A DNA stretch of 12,472 bases from Basidiobolus heterosporus B8920 (taxonomy: Eukaryota > Basidiobolomycota > Basidiobolomycetes > Basidiobolales > Basidiobolaceae). Location: assembly GCA_000697455.1 (NCBI GenBank), contig JNET01028791.1:1-12472 (forward strand), read 5' to 3'. Each line of letters starts with the position of its first letter. Position 1 is the first letter of the stretch. The notes beneath the pieces were generated by a model. That model worked only from the letters and a program-made list of their open reading frames with translations. It ran no database searches and was not told the origin of the DNA. Shown one piece after another: positions 1-8,901 of the stretch. The position numbers and the translations under genes are program-made.

Positions 1-55
1 GGCACAGAATCTCCAACAAACATAGAGAATTTGATGAACCTGCAAGGACTTTTGA

Positions 56-370
56 GTGAAGGTTAATATAGATGTGGAAGTAAAGAAGGGGATCGATTTG
101 GTTAGCAGCCTACATGGATTGAGCATAATAGCAGATCATTTTATATTATCAACTTATAGCACAATCCTATCTAGAGTGTTCATGAATATGCTACTATTAT
201 CATCGCCTATGTGTGGATCCACTCCAGCTCATGTGTAATGGCAGTTTTACAAGAGAGGTACCACTAGTACGCCCGCATGAGATCAATTGTGGCTAGATAG
301 GGAATTTGGCGGGATTGGATGCACAGCGAATTGTCAGATGAGTTCCATTGAATGTTCACCTGGGGTTCTA
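56..370 (+). mobile_element. Decayed Tc1/mariner-like transposase C-terminal fragment
   Basis: One forward frame, interrupted by stops TAA 236-238 and TGA 278-280, resembles the end of a Tc1/mariner (IS630) DDE transposase. Reading from 239 gives WQFYKRGTTSTPA, a stop, DQLWLDREFGGIG, then CTANCQMSSIECSPGVL to about 370. These fit, in order and spacing, the family blocks F-QQDG-TSHTA, W-L-x-x-x-F-G, and W-P-A-x-S-P-D-M-S-P-I-D/E followed by W-G-x-L. The catalytic Asp of QQDG is replaced, the WPA tryptophan is Cys (TGC), and the SPD block appears shortened. The part from 56 to 238 is open but I see no motif in it. I found no terminal inverted repeats, so the element ends are unknown. The match was made by eye and a chance resemblance is possible. 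Confidence 0.45.
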
Positions 371-420
371 GTGATGGTGATACTGATAGTGATGCTGATG
401 CTGGTAGTGATGCTGATGTC
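370..420 (+). repeat. GAT-rich imperfect hexanucleotide repeat
   Basis: About 50 bp built from imperfect copies of GTGATGCTGAT-type units (GATGGT, GATACT, GATAGT, GATGCT, repeated). In one frame it reads as alternating Asp with Ser/Gly/Ala/Thr, within a 39-codon frame from ATG 352 to TAG 471. It lies directly after the transposase-like relic. It may be a simple low-complexity tract or the remnant of an acidic protein segment. I see no evidence that it is translated. Confidence 0.6.
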
Positions 421-709
421 ACACGCTCTTCCTCCCCTTCAGGAGTAGCGATGACCTGGGCTTTGATCTAGGTGATCATTGAGGTAATAGACGGGTAATG
501 GACAGGTAAGCATACATACCCCTTATCTACAATGTATAATTAGTTATGGGGCCTGATGTCTTGGAGTACAATACTGGCTAGTAAAGCGCTGATCCCGAAA
601 GGGTATAGAGATGGCGTGTTTATGCTGGTGTCTGAAGGACAGATTACCATTTCAAGATAGCATCTCAAACACTTCGCCATGTTATATTTTGAGTGAGGTT
701 ACAAACAAA

Positions 710-715
710 TTTATT
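710..715 (-). terminator. Candidate poly(A) signal of the RasGEF gene
   Basis: TTTATT on the plus strand is AATAAA on the minus strand, about 210 nt downstream of the RasGEF stop codon. It is the nearest canonical hexamer I found on that strand. The use of this particular site is inferred. Confidence 0.45.
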
Positions 716-765
716 GGTCAGTGTTGAGACTGCTTGGACTTACAACAAAAGCAAAATTTTTGGTG

Positions 766-783
766 GTTCCTTGGAGTTATGTA
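766..783. repeat. 18-bp exact direct repeat, copy 1
   Basis: The 18-mer gttccttggagttatgta is also found exactly at 2502-2519, inside the RasGEF coding region. This copy lies in the presumed 3' UTR of the same gene and overlaps the PUF-type site at 778-785. A match of 18 bases is unlikely by chance in a window of this size. Confidence 0.8.
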
Positions 784-785
784 CA
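778..785 (-). promoter_or_regulatory. PUF (Pumilio/Puf3) type site in RasGEF 3' UTR
   Basis: The minus strand reads TGTACATA, an exact match to the UGUANAUA consensus bound by PUF-family RNA-binding proteins. It lies about 140 nt after the RasGEF stop codon and upstream of the candidate AATAAA, so it should be in the mature 3' UTR. PUF proteins usually repress or localise their target mRNAs. A single exact 8-mer with one free base can occur by chance, so function is an inference. Confidence 0.35.
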
Positions 786-924
786 TTATGAACGACGTAG
801 AGATGAAATGAAGGAAAACAAGGGAACTTGTTGACGTAGAATAAAGAAAAATAAGGGAGGTGGTAGGGAACAAGAAGTTTAGGATGAGAAAGAGATGGAG
901 ATGGAGAGAGATGATGCATAATGT

Positions 925-3741
925 TCAGACTGCCATATAATAGTCTAAACTCATGCACGTATTGCTATGCCCGTCTGGTTGGATTTTAGGTTCAACCGTG
1001 AGACTAGCACTATACACACGATCTCCGATATCCTTGATCCCCTTCATAGCTAGGTTGACTTCGTCCAGTACATGGTGTAGGTAGCTCTGGATCTCTGGTA
1101 CTTCCACAAGGGCGTAGGGCGACTGGAATTTATTTAACGACTCTATGATATTGACGACTCTTCGGTGCTTATCTATGTTCACCTGATGGGGCTTCTCTTT
1201 ACGAAAATCCTTGTTTCCATCGTAGGTAAACGTCAAATCGGTCAGGTATAACCCGAGGAACGGAAGACAAGGAGATGATGAACGGCGTAACAATTCACGA
1301 TAGACTTGGAAATTCTTGTGTCGATTCACGATGGAACTCTGGTTGTTTAGGATGATCGAGTACTTGCGAGATAGAAGCTCTTGAGTACGTTTAAGACGAT
1401 TGACGCCAGAGGAGTTCAGTGCTGAAACGATCGAAAAAAGGGTGTTATAGTTTTGAAGTTGCAAACACTTCTCTCCTACTCGAATGAAGTATTTGAGGAT
1501 GCTGGATCTATTTTTCAAGTCCTCTTCTCGCACGATGCAATCCGCTATCCAGGTGGTGATAGCGGTGCTTAGCTTAGTCATCGCCTGCACATGGACTGCC
1601 ACATTTGACTGTTTGGAGAACTCTTTATCAATCAGCTCGTAGGGTTGGATGGCACAGAATTCTTTGCTCTCTAGGATCGTAAACTGACGGGCAAGCTCCA
1701 GTGGATCTAGTTCTGCTATAAAAAACCCTTTATGGGCCTTAAGCGCTGCACTTACGTATGGAGATAACAGAGGAACTGGTGGAGAGCGACGATTTCCTGG
1801 GAGATCCATAGAAGAATCAATAGACAATGGTCTCACATTATTGATTCGTGCTTTTTGTGATTTCTGGTCAAGAAGCTTTATCAAGTCCTTGGCTTCAGCT
1901 GGTATGTGGGGACTCGCAACTGTAACAATGAAATTTCGGATTAAATCAATTGAATCTTCATCAATATGCTCAGCGTAGTACGAAGTAAGCCAAAGTTTAA
2001 AGATCATATATATTCTTAAACGTATGGGCGTTAGTTTTCCGGTAGTCCAGACCTCAATTTCACTTGGGAGCAACGCTTTGTTGGGTTTCAAAAGAAATCT
2101 TTTTGTCAAGCATTCAATTAAGCTTGCTGGTGTGGTAAATGAACGAAACGTTAAAAGGAATATTTTTACGAACTGCAGATCCATAGTGGTATCGTGTTGT
2201 GTCATGTACTCAACCAAAGCGTCCAATGTACCGCCAAGGATCAATCCGGCGCTGTCAAGAGTTAGATCTTCACTGTTAATGTCCGTATGCATAAACCAGG
2301 GGCTGTTGTCATCTAGAGGTTGAATTATAAGCGGACTTGGTTCAGACTTGAAGCCAAACCAGTTACGAAAGATGTTCTTCCCCTTTTTTTTGACGCCTTT
2401 TTCCTCCGCTGAGCCTGATATTATACTATCATGTTTACTTCCTTTTCTTAGCACGTTAGGAGCGGAGTATCGCTTTGTGTTTTTCTCCGGAGGAGCTTGA
2501 AGTTCCTTGGAGTTATGTAGCCTTAAAGACATCATTTTTTCTTCTTCGAATACCTGGCTGCTCCTAGAGGAGTATATGTTTGGTTTGCAATCAGGGTCTG
2601 CAGTCACTGTAGACTTCAAGTCGTCCTCTGTAGTGGAATTTCTGTTATCAGTTGTAGCGCTTACCGAAGAGCTATCGTAACTTGTGTTACTCCGAACAGT
2701 AGATATCTCGTAGTCTTCTTTAGGGGAAAAAAGCACTTCGCTCGTGATTCTTAGGGTCCACAAGTTATTTAATCGTAGCCATTCAAAGGGCGAGTCTTGA
2801 TCGAACCTCTCGCTTTTCTTTTTCAAAAGCGAGTGAACTAGTCGAACAATAATCTTATGTAGTTCCTGACAATTGTTTAAGAGATTAACAATTGCCTTGA
2901 TTACAAAAGGATCTGATGCATCAGTCGCATTATGATACATAAGAAGCAACTCGCTTATCCAATAGTACGCAAGCTTCTTTTTGGCAACAAGCAAACGAAA
3001 TGCATCATCCTTCACCATCATGCTACTCGTTTCCGACGCAAAGGAAAGTAGTGGTATATTCAACAACTCGATCGTATTTAGGAGCTCATATGCTACCTTG
3101 AACACTCTCGGAATAATGTCAGAATATTGCGGAGGGAAAGAGTTTTTGATGTCGAGGAAGATCTCATCAAAGGCATTTCCAAGATTGCTCAATCGCGTTG
3201 CGAACTCATTATTAGAAGTTTTCCAATAAAACAAATCTTCTCTTCCTGGATCTGCTAGTGACGGGTCAATCTCTATTATCCACATGTAGGAATTCTTGTT
3301 ATTGATCGTAGCAGTTTCAAGAGACGGCTGTGTATCTAGGACGACATTGGAAAAGTTGGTGATCGCATACAAAAGTTGCATGGCATAGTTGCTGACTGAG
3401 GTATCTTCTGCCTGATCGTTGTCTTCCTGCCTTTCGACAAAGGCCGCGATAAGCTGTAGGAGACTGGCCATGACAGTGGTAAAAGTATCCCTTATCTTAG
3501 CAGTTTTGTATGTTAAAGGCTGGGCTGTGTTAGCCTTGCACACAAGGCTCAATTGACGGATGCTATTCACAACTGCGTTTAGCATTTCAGTTTCCTGTTG
3601 TATTATTCCGTCTCTGATAGTATTTCGAAATTCGGTGATGGAACGGATACTTTCACTAGCTGCTTTGCTCCACATTAGTTTCGAAACATCGTCAAGGTTT
3701 GTGGATGTTTGCGGTGTGTTGACAACTGTGGATAAAACCAT
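925..3741 (-). CDS. CDC25-family Ras guanine nucleotide exchange factor, 938 aa
   Basis: Predicted to switch on Ras-type GTPases at the membrane by exchanging GDP for GTP, upstream of cAMP/PKA or MAPK signalling. Single exon. Order: residues 1-340 are mostly helical with no named domain; 341-470 is a Ser/Thr- and charge-rich linker with a basic KKKGKNIFRNWFGFK patch; about 493-615 is RasGEF_N (GGTLDALVEYMT, FLLTFRSFTTP); about 676-895 is the catalytic CDC25 domain (ELDPLELARQFTILE, NRSSILKYFI, NYNTLFSIVSALNSSGVNRL, LPFLGLYLTDLTF). In the conserved RLKKTW block Trp is replaced (RLKRTQ, Gln787). Many fungal CDC25 proteins begin with an SH3 domain; none is seen here. The start is set by an in-frame TAA at 3754-3756, four codons upstream, with no upstream ATG back to the TATA box. 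An unseen 5' exon cannot be excluded. It is divergent from CHL1. Confidence 0.93.
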   Translation of the reverse strand: MVLSTVVNTPQTSTNLDDVSKLMWSKAASESIRSITEFRNTIRDGIIQQETEMLNAVVNSIRQLSLVCKANTAQPLTYKTAKIRDTFTTVMASLLQLIAAFVERQEDNDQAEDTSVSNYAMQLLYAITNFSNVVLDTQPSLETATINNKNSYMWIIEIDPSLADPGREDLFYWKTSNNEFATRLSNLGNAFDEIFLDIKNSFPPQYSDIIPRVFKVAYELLNTIELLNIPLLSFASETSSMMVKDDAFRLLVAKKKLAYYWISELLLMYHNATDASDPFVIKAIVNLLNNCQELHKIIVRLVHSLLKKKSERFDQDSPFEWLRLNNLWTLRITSEVLFSPKEDYEISTVRSNTSYDSSSVSATTDNRNSTTEDDLKSTVTADPDCKPNIYSSRSSQVFEEEKMMSLRLHNSKELQAPPEKNTKRYSAPNVLRKGSKHDSIISGSAEEKGVKKKGKNIFRNWFGFKSEPSPLIIQPLDDNSPWFMHTDINSEDLTLDSAGLILGGTLDALVEYMTQHDTTMDLQFVKIFLLTFRSFTTPASLIECLTKRFLLKPNKALLPSEIEVWTTGKLTPIRLRIYMIFKLWLTSYYAEHIDEDSIDLIRNFIVTVASPHIPAEAKDLIKLLDQKSQKARINNVRPLSIDSSMDLPGNRRSPPVPLLSPYVSAALKAHKGFFIAELDPLELARQFTILESKEFCAIQPYELIDKEFSKQSNVAVHVQAMTKLSTAITTWIADCIVREEDLKNRSSILKYFIRVGEKCLQLQNYNTLFSIVSALNSSGVNRLKRTQELLSRKYSIILNNQSSIVNRHKNFQVYRELLRRSSSPCLPFLGLYLTDLTFTYDGNKDFRKEKPHQVNIDKHRRVVNIIESLNKFQSPYALVEVPEIQSYLHHVLDEVNLAMKGIKDIGDRVYSASLTVEPKIQPDGHSNTCMSLDYYMAV
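2502..2519. repeat. 18-bp exact direct repeat, copy 2
   Basis: Second exact copy of the 18-mer at 766-783, in the same orientation. Here it is coding: on the minus strand it encodes part of L-H-N-S-K-E-L (residues about 408-414) in the linker before the RasGEF_N domain. Flanking bases differ, so the shared tract ends at 18 bp. Confidence 0.8.
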
Positions 3742-3890
3742 ATCTTGGTTATATTATTGGAAATGATGGATTAGACTTTTATGTTATCTGACAAAAGAGG
3801 TAAGAATAGAGAAAGTAGGGGGGCGGGGTTATGAGCTAGGATTCGAAAGAGGGACTGTGTAATAACAGAAACTGAGACTATTCAGTACCC

Positions 3891-3900
3891 TTTATATAGA
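3891..3900 (-). promoter_or_regulatory. TATA box candidate for the RasGEF gene
   Basis: The minus strand reads TCTATATAAAGG, a strong TATA match, about 150 nt upstream of the RasGEF ATG. The intervening leader contains no ATG on that strand, consistent with a real 5' UTR. The transcription start itself cannot be read from sequence. Confidence 0.5.
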
Positions 3901-4318
3901 ATGTAGGAGGTTTGCTGCGACTCAATAGTACGACCCTGATACAGCCTACGCTTGGATTCCTTTTGCCTAATTCCTCCAGAGATTGATAGACATGTTTCAT
4001 TCTATTTCTTCTTACCCTGGGCAGCAAGAGCATATAAACACATCAGCCACCGATCTGAGCACAAACCTAGACACTTAATTGGAATTGATCTTGCAGTTCA
4101 AAAGAGCTCACCTCCCCCTTTCTCTGCTCACCCAATCTGGAACGCCAATCACACCCAGTGAACGGCAAGCATATGTAGTGGGCATAGGTAGGTGAGCGGG
4201 CTGAACCATCTTGGTCACAGAGATAAATGAACAGCATTCCTGGTTGGGCTTTAATTCGCATGGCATTTATTAAACTTAATCCCAAAGCTGGCTATGATTA
4301 GAATACCGATTAGGATAA

Positions 4319-4325
4319 TATATAT
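4319..4325 (+). promoter_or_regulatory. TATA-like element for CHL1, with adjacent 6-codon upstream ORF
   Basis: TATATAT lies 82 nt before the CHL1 ATG and runs into the palindrome ATATGCATAT (4322-4331). A minimal upstream ORF, ATG 4351 to TAA 4371 (MGKSWK), lies between it and the CHL1 start. If transcription begins before 4351, this ORF could dampen CHL1 translation. The element is weak and AT-rich, so this is tentative. Confidence 0.3.
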
Positions 4326-4406
4326 GCATATCCAATTCAAAAATAAACAAATGGGAAAATCCTGGAAATAAATCCGTCACTCTGATCGAGGCGTCTTTCG
4401 GTCAAC

Positions 4407-7400
4407 ATGGTTTCTACTGATTCTGAGCAGACACAAGTATTTGCCCTTGAGACGCCCGAAGATGCCAATACGTATCGGTTCCCTTTTGAACCGTACTCGA
4501 TTCAACTAGACTTCATGAGGAACTTGTTCGAAACCATTGAGAGTTCAAAAGTTGGCATTTTCGAGAGTCCTACAGGAACGGTGAATAAGGAATCGTTTAC
4601 TTTGTTTATATCTTACTTTCTAATAAAATCCTGTTGTGACCGTAAATAGGGCAAATCTTTGAGCTTAATATGTGGTGCGCTAACTTGGCTTCAGGCAAAC
4701 CAGCAAAGACACCTGAAAGGCACTACGACAGTTGATACCTCTAACTCAGAAGGTAGTTCAATTCTTTACTTCATGCCCAGTGCTAGAAAAACTCATGCTT
4801 CATGCCTAAGAACCACCTTGGGTCCAGGCATTTGCAGCTAGTCGTTTGAAAAAGGAGGCAGAAGAAGAGGAGGAAAAAAGACGTCAAGAACACGAAGAGC
4901 GCGTTCGTAGAATTCAGGAACGTGATGAAAAAGAACGAAGATCCCAAGCTAAGAAAAGACCAGTGAGTTACGGCTTTCAAATTAATCTCTGATTACACGG
5001 GCTAATATTGCTACTAGAGAGCCTACACTCGTGAGACAGAAAAAGTTACCAAGAAATCGGTAACCGAGGAGACGGAACAAGTAGACGATGAAGACCAGTA
5101 TATCCTTGAAGATTATGATAGTGATAATGAAAATTCGAAACCAACTCAATCTTCCGGCTTCGCCAATTACTCTACCGAGGTTCTTGATCTCCTCAAAAGG
5201 TTATTTGTGTGGAAAAGTGTCACTTCGGAAAGTACTTGCTGATATTCCTTTTAGTTTAGAAGAAAAAGAGAAAGGGCTTGCTGGAGTTACACATTCTAAT
5301 CAAGAAGAGGAGGAGCCAGATGAAGTCAAGATTATTTACTGTTCTCGCACGCATTCTCAACTCTCGCAGTTTATTCACGAGTTGAAAAAAACCCTTTTTC
5401 GGGACGAGGTCAAATCTGTTTCCCTCGGATCAAGAAAACTTACCTGTATATATGAGCCCGTTCAGTCCCTGAAAAACGTAGAGCGCATGAATGACACTTG
5501 CCTTGAGCTTCAAAAACCAGGTTGGTTGATATTTAAACCACTTTGACCGGTCTGCATGGATCAATATTTTTGCTCACTTGATTATAGAAACCAAAGCTGA
5601 GAAAAGATGCCCGTTTCTTCACAAAAACGACCCCGTCCCAATGATCGACTATAAAGACCGTGTATTGGTATGGCACTATATGTCAGATGTAAATATAATG
5701 CGATGATAGCTAACGAGACACTTACTGCAGGCTGCTGTTCAAGATATTGAGGAATTAGTGAGTGTCGGTAGACGAATTGGAGTTTGTCCGTATTATGGGA
5801 CGCGGAAGGCCATCAATCCTTCCCAAATTGTCACGATGCCTTACAACGTGTTACTACAAAAATCATCAAGAGACGCCATGGGTATCTCGTTGAAGAACAA
5901 CGTCCTTGTCATCGACGAGGCTCACAAGTATGGTTTTAGAATGGATTGATCTTCACAGCTATAAAATCACTGACTACCCTCACCCAAGCTTGATTGACAC
6001 CATCACGAGTGTCAACAGCTGTACTATAGGACTTAACGAAGTGGTGAACGCCAACCAGCAACTCCATCTCTATTTAGGCAAATACAGAAACAGGCTAAAA
6101 GGGAAAAATCAAGTGTACATTAGACAAATATTAGTATTGCTAAGTGCATTAATCAAAAACATGAATCGGCACCTCCAAATCCGGGAAAGCCTGGTTACAA
6201 GGGTAGCTGATGATAGCGAAGTCACCATGAAGCCTGTTAACGAATTTCTTCACGAACTGAAAATCGATCATCTTAACATCTTTAAGATACAAAAATACAT
6301 GAAGGAGAGTCAGATCTCAAAAAAGGTAGTTCATTCTAGCATTCCGTCTTTTCTGTTCCAGCATCCTTTCTTAACTCTGACTAGCTCAACGGATTCACCG
6401 AAAGTAATATGCGGAAGACGCTACTTGAGAAGGCTGACGGTAAGAACTTGAATTGTCCTGCAGAGCCTTCACAAGTCTCACCATTTCTCTATTAGATAAG
6501 GAGTCCAAGCCCACCACCGGCTTACATAAAGTAGAAGCTTTCTTAATGTCACTTACCAATGCAAATGCAAATGGGAGAGTAATGACTGGAGTATCAACCA
6601 CAAACGATCAGATCTGCAAGATAAAGCAGCCCTATTTGAGATACTTGTTGCTGAACCCATCCGAACAATTCAAGGATATCGTCAGTGAGGCGAGAAGCGT
6701 TATCTTGGCCGGAGGGACTATGGAGCCGGTACTTGATATCTCATTAGTCGAGATTATGGCACAAAGACTAAGCGAATGTATTTGATAGGTGTCGGATTTC
6801 GTAGATTTTCTGTTTCCGTACTTGCCATCGAACAAAATCAACAAATATTCCTTTGGCCACATTATACCGCCAGAATCATTGTTGGTCTTGAACATTAGTG
6901 AAAGCCCAACTTCATACCCACTCGAGTTCACCTTCGACAAAAGATCAGACCACAAGATGGTACAACGTTTCGCAGTACTTACTACGCTTCAATGTATCTG
7001 AGTATATTCTGTACCCCTAGATTGACGAACTTGGCCAAGTTGTTGCGAATATGTGTAATATCATTCCAGATGGCGTTGTTTGCTTCTTCCCGTCATATTC
7101 CTTCCTTGACTCTGTGTACCAAAGATGGGAGACCATAGGAGTCTTGAGCCGCATACAAAAGAAGAAAAAGGTTTCCGCTTCACTCTTAGACATAGACTAA
7201 AACACAAAACTCATCTTTCTTGTAGCTATTCCAAGAGCCTAAGGTAGCAGATATGGTAGATCAGACCTTGCGTGAATATGCGCAACACATCGAGCATCCA
7301 CAGGTATATAGCTTCTCTGGGCTCAATTCTTCCTTCTTTGAGAGATCTCATGCTTGTCATTCAGGGAAATCTTACTGGGGCCGTTCTCTTCAGTGTTGTG

Positions 7401-8012
7401 GGTGGTAAAATGAGTGAAGGGATAAACTTTTCCGATCGTCTTGGACGGTAAGTGCATCTTTTATTTCGCATTTCTAATTTTTGCTCTTAGAATTAATGGG
7501 GTCCTGCTCAATAGAGGAGTCATTATGGTGGGTCTGCCATTCGCAAATCTTGCTTCCCCAGAACTCTCAGAAAAAATCAAATTTATCGAGTCAAATGACA
7601 ACTCAGGAGAGAACAAGGTAAGTCAAGAGAACTTAATGAAACTCATCTTCTGTGAGGTAATCTTTTGCTGTGATATCTAGAACAACGGAAAAGGCAAGGC
7701 ATACTATGAGAACCTGTGTATGAGAGCAGTGAATCAATCTATAGGTACTTTATCTTTTACGTTCTACGTGTTTGCCATGGCTACTACTTACATCACACCT
7801 ATTTGTGTCTGGCATTCTTAGGTCGTGCCATCCGACATAAGGATGACTACGCTGTGATTTTGCTCGTTGATCGACGATTCTCTACGGAACGAATTCAACA
7901 GAAATTACCTGCGTGGATCGGAAAAAGTTTGGTTAACTGTCCTAAGTTTGGAATGAATGTTGGAAAGGTTGCTAGTTTCTTCAGAAACCGACGATCAAGG
8001 GAGGCTATGTAA
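4407..8012 (+). CDS. CHL1: CHL1/DDX11 family Fe-S DNA helicase, 17 exons, 872 aa
   Basis: ATP-dependent 5'-3' DNA helicase of the XPD/FANCJ/DDX11 group, needed for sister-chromatid cohesion and replication-linked repair in the nucleus. Inferred exons: 4407-4580, 4650-4752, 4811-4962, 5018-5199, 5255-5520, 5588-5667, 5731-5927, 5989-6325, 6385-6439, 6496-6728, 6789-6959, 7021-7170, 7226-7303, 7365-7447, 7515-7617, 7681-7744, 7822-8012. They join in frame to 2619 nt, close to yeast Chl1 (861 aa). Motifs: Walker A SPTGTGKS (54-61); acidic/basic insert; [10 protein letters not shown]; Fe-S cysteines C268, C286, C300 and C338; DEAH at 381-384, then [39 protein letters not shown]; motif VI QSIGRAIRH. 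Nearly every boundary is fixed by alignment to DDX11 from memory. Intron 4 (5200-5254, donor GTTATT) lies in an unconserved stretch and is least certain. Introns are 55-77 nt. Confidence 0.93.
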
Positions 8013-8022
8013 TAGAGATTCA

Positions 8023-8028
8023 AATAAA
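8023..8028 (+). terminator. Poly(A) signal of CHL1
   Basis: AATAAA starts 10 nt after the CHL1 stop codon. This is very close, so the 3' UTR would be short; later A/T-rich sites could also be used. Confidence 0.45.
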
Positions 8029-8246
8029 ATGATCAATTATTTTACTAGAATCAGACTTATCCAGTTATGAATATTACATTATATATGAATGCTTCTACAG
8101 AGCCGAGCGTTGTGGATATCTTTGGTAGCGTTTCTTTCGTCACTCTTCAACTAGTATTTCTCTAACACATCTTGGCATTTTTTATGATAGCTATACGTGC
8201 TAACTTTCAAACAATGCTATCCTTTGTTTAGACCTAATTCCTGAGG

Positions 8247-8264
8247 TGATCATCATTATGATCA
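8247..8264. repeat. Short perfect inverted repeat
   Basis: TGATCAT and ATGATCA form 7-bp perfect arms around a 4-nt spacer (CATT), about 235 nt after the CHL1 stop. It could form a small RNA hairpin or bind a dimeric protein. Such short palindromes are common by chance. Confidence 0.5.
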
Positions 8265-8901
8265 GTAAGGATATCAGGCTACCATAACGTACTGTCCTCT
8301 CGAAACTATGAGTTGGTGCATAATACCATACAAATTTTTAGCCAACCTTCAAAGCACCTTTTGGTTTTAAAAAGGTCACTACCTTAATTACCAGTCTTTC
8401 CTAGTAGTGTCCCAGTAAAGATATGGCATATACTTTTGTGAAACGTCTGATATTGCTCTTGAAACTACCATTATTATAAACTGGCCTTAAGTCTCCAGGT
8501 CGATAAAGTGGAAGTTGTTAATATCACAACAAATTTCGCGTTAGCTAGTTTGGCTGAGACTGCCAGTAGATTTAGCCAACGGTAACACCATAGATAAAGG
8601 CCATCAAATCCGGATTATTCTAGTTATGGTAAGCCTCCGTATAGTCACTTATTATTATTATCTTTTTCTTTTTGCATGCACAAGAATAACTTCCCATGGC
8701 TCATTTTTCGACATCATCACGACTTTTGAATTCTTCAGAAATAATGTTACATCCGGACTGCTCTCATCAGGATTAAGCAATCAGAAACAAGTATTGTCGT
8801 CCCATATATGGCTAGTTGTTGGGTACTGTGGTGTTGTTCCCTTACGTGCTTTATTATGCAGCTTCTTCAAGTTTCGTGGATGAGGTCCTGGTCTGACTCA
8901 G

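Larger units (their letters stand above)
481..924. other. Intergenic stretch and 3' flank of the RasGEF gene
   Basis: I see no credible gene here. The part nearest the RasGEF stop (about 840-918) is a purine-rich GA tract on the plus strand, so the RasGEF mRNA would carry a CU-rich segment just after its stop codon. A minus-strand AATAAA lies at 715-710. The region from about 481 to 700 shows no motif I can name. Confidence 0.6.
3742..4406. promoter_or_regulatory. Divergent intergenic promoter region, RasGEF / CHL1
   Basis: These 665 bp separate two divergently transcribed genes. The RasGEF side has a TATA-like box and a GGGGGGCGGGG tract at 3818-3828 (C-rich on the RasGEF strand, containing the CCCCT core of stress-response elements). 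The CHL1 side has TATATAT at 4319-4325. Short open frames on both strands in 3952-4285 show no recognisable domain. I see no third gene. Confidence 0.6.

Noticed and set aside
740-958. Minus-strand 72-codon frame at the end of the RasGEF gene
   Set aside because: It overlaps the RasGEF 3' end in another frame and consists of translated GA-rich DNA (Ser/Pro/Leu runs).
4067-4285. Minus-strand 72-codon frame as an upstream SH3 exon of the RasGEF
   Set aside because: A fragment (DWRSRLGEQRKGEVSSFEL) vaguely recalls the end of SH3, but there is no ALYDY, WW or PSNYV core and no good splice link to 3741.
4407-8012. Several separate small genes instead of one helicase
   Set aside because: The open pieces join through GT-AG introns of 55-77 nt into one protein with all CHL1/DDX11 motifs in order and the family's usual length.
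8825-8831. ACTGTGG resembling a Met31/Met32 site upstream of the sulfatase
   Set aside because: Only a partial match to a yeast consensus, single copy, and the regulator is not known to be conserved in this lineage.
8626-8883. 85-codon forward frame with a hydrophobic N-terminus, as a secreted peptide gene
   Set aside because: Its Tyr/Phe/Leu/Ser-rich composition follows the T-rich DNA, no motif is seen, and it ends just before the sulfatase TATA box in promoter DNA.
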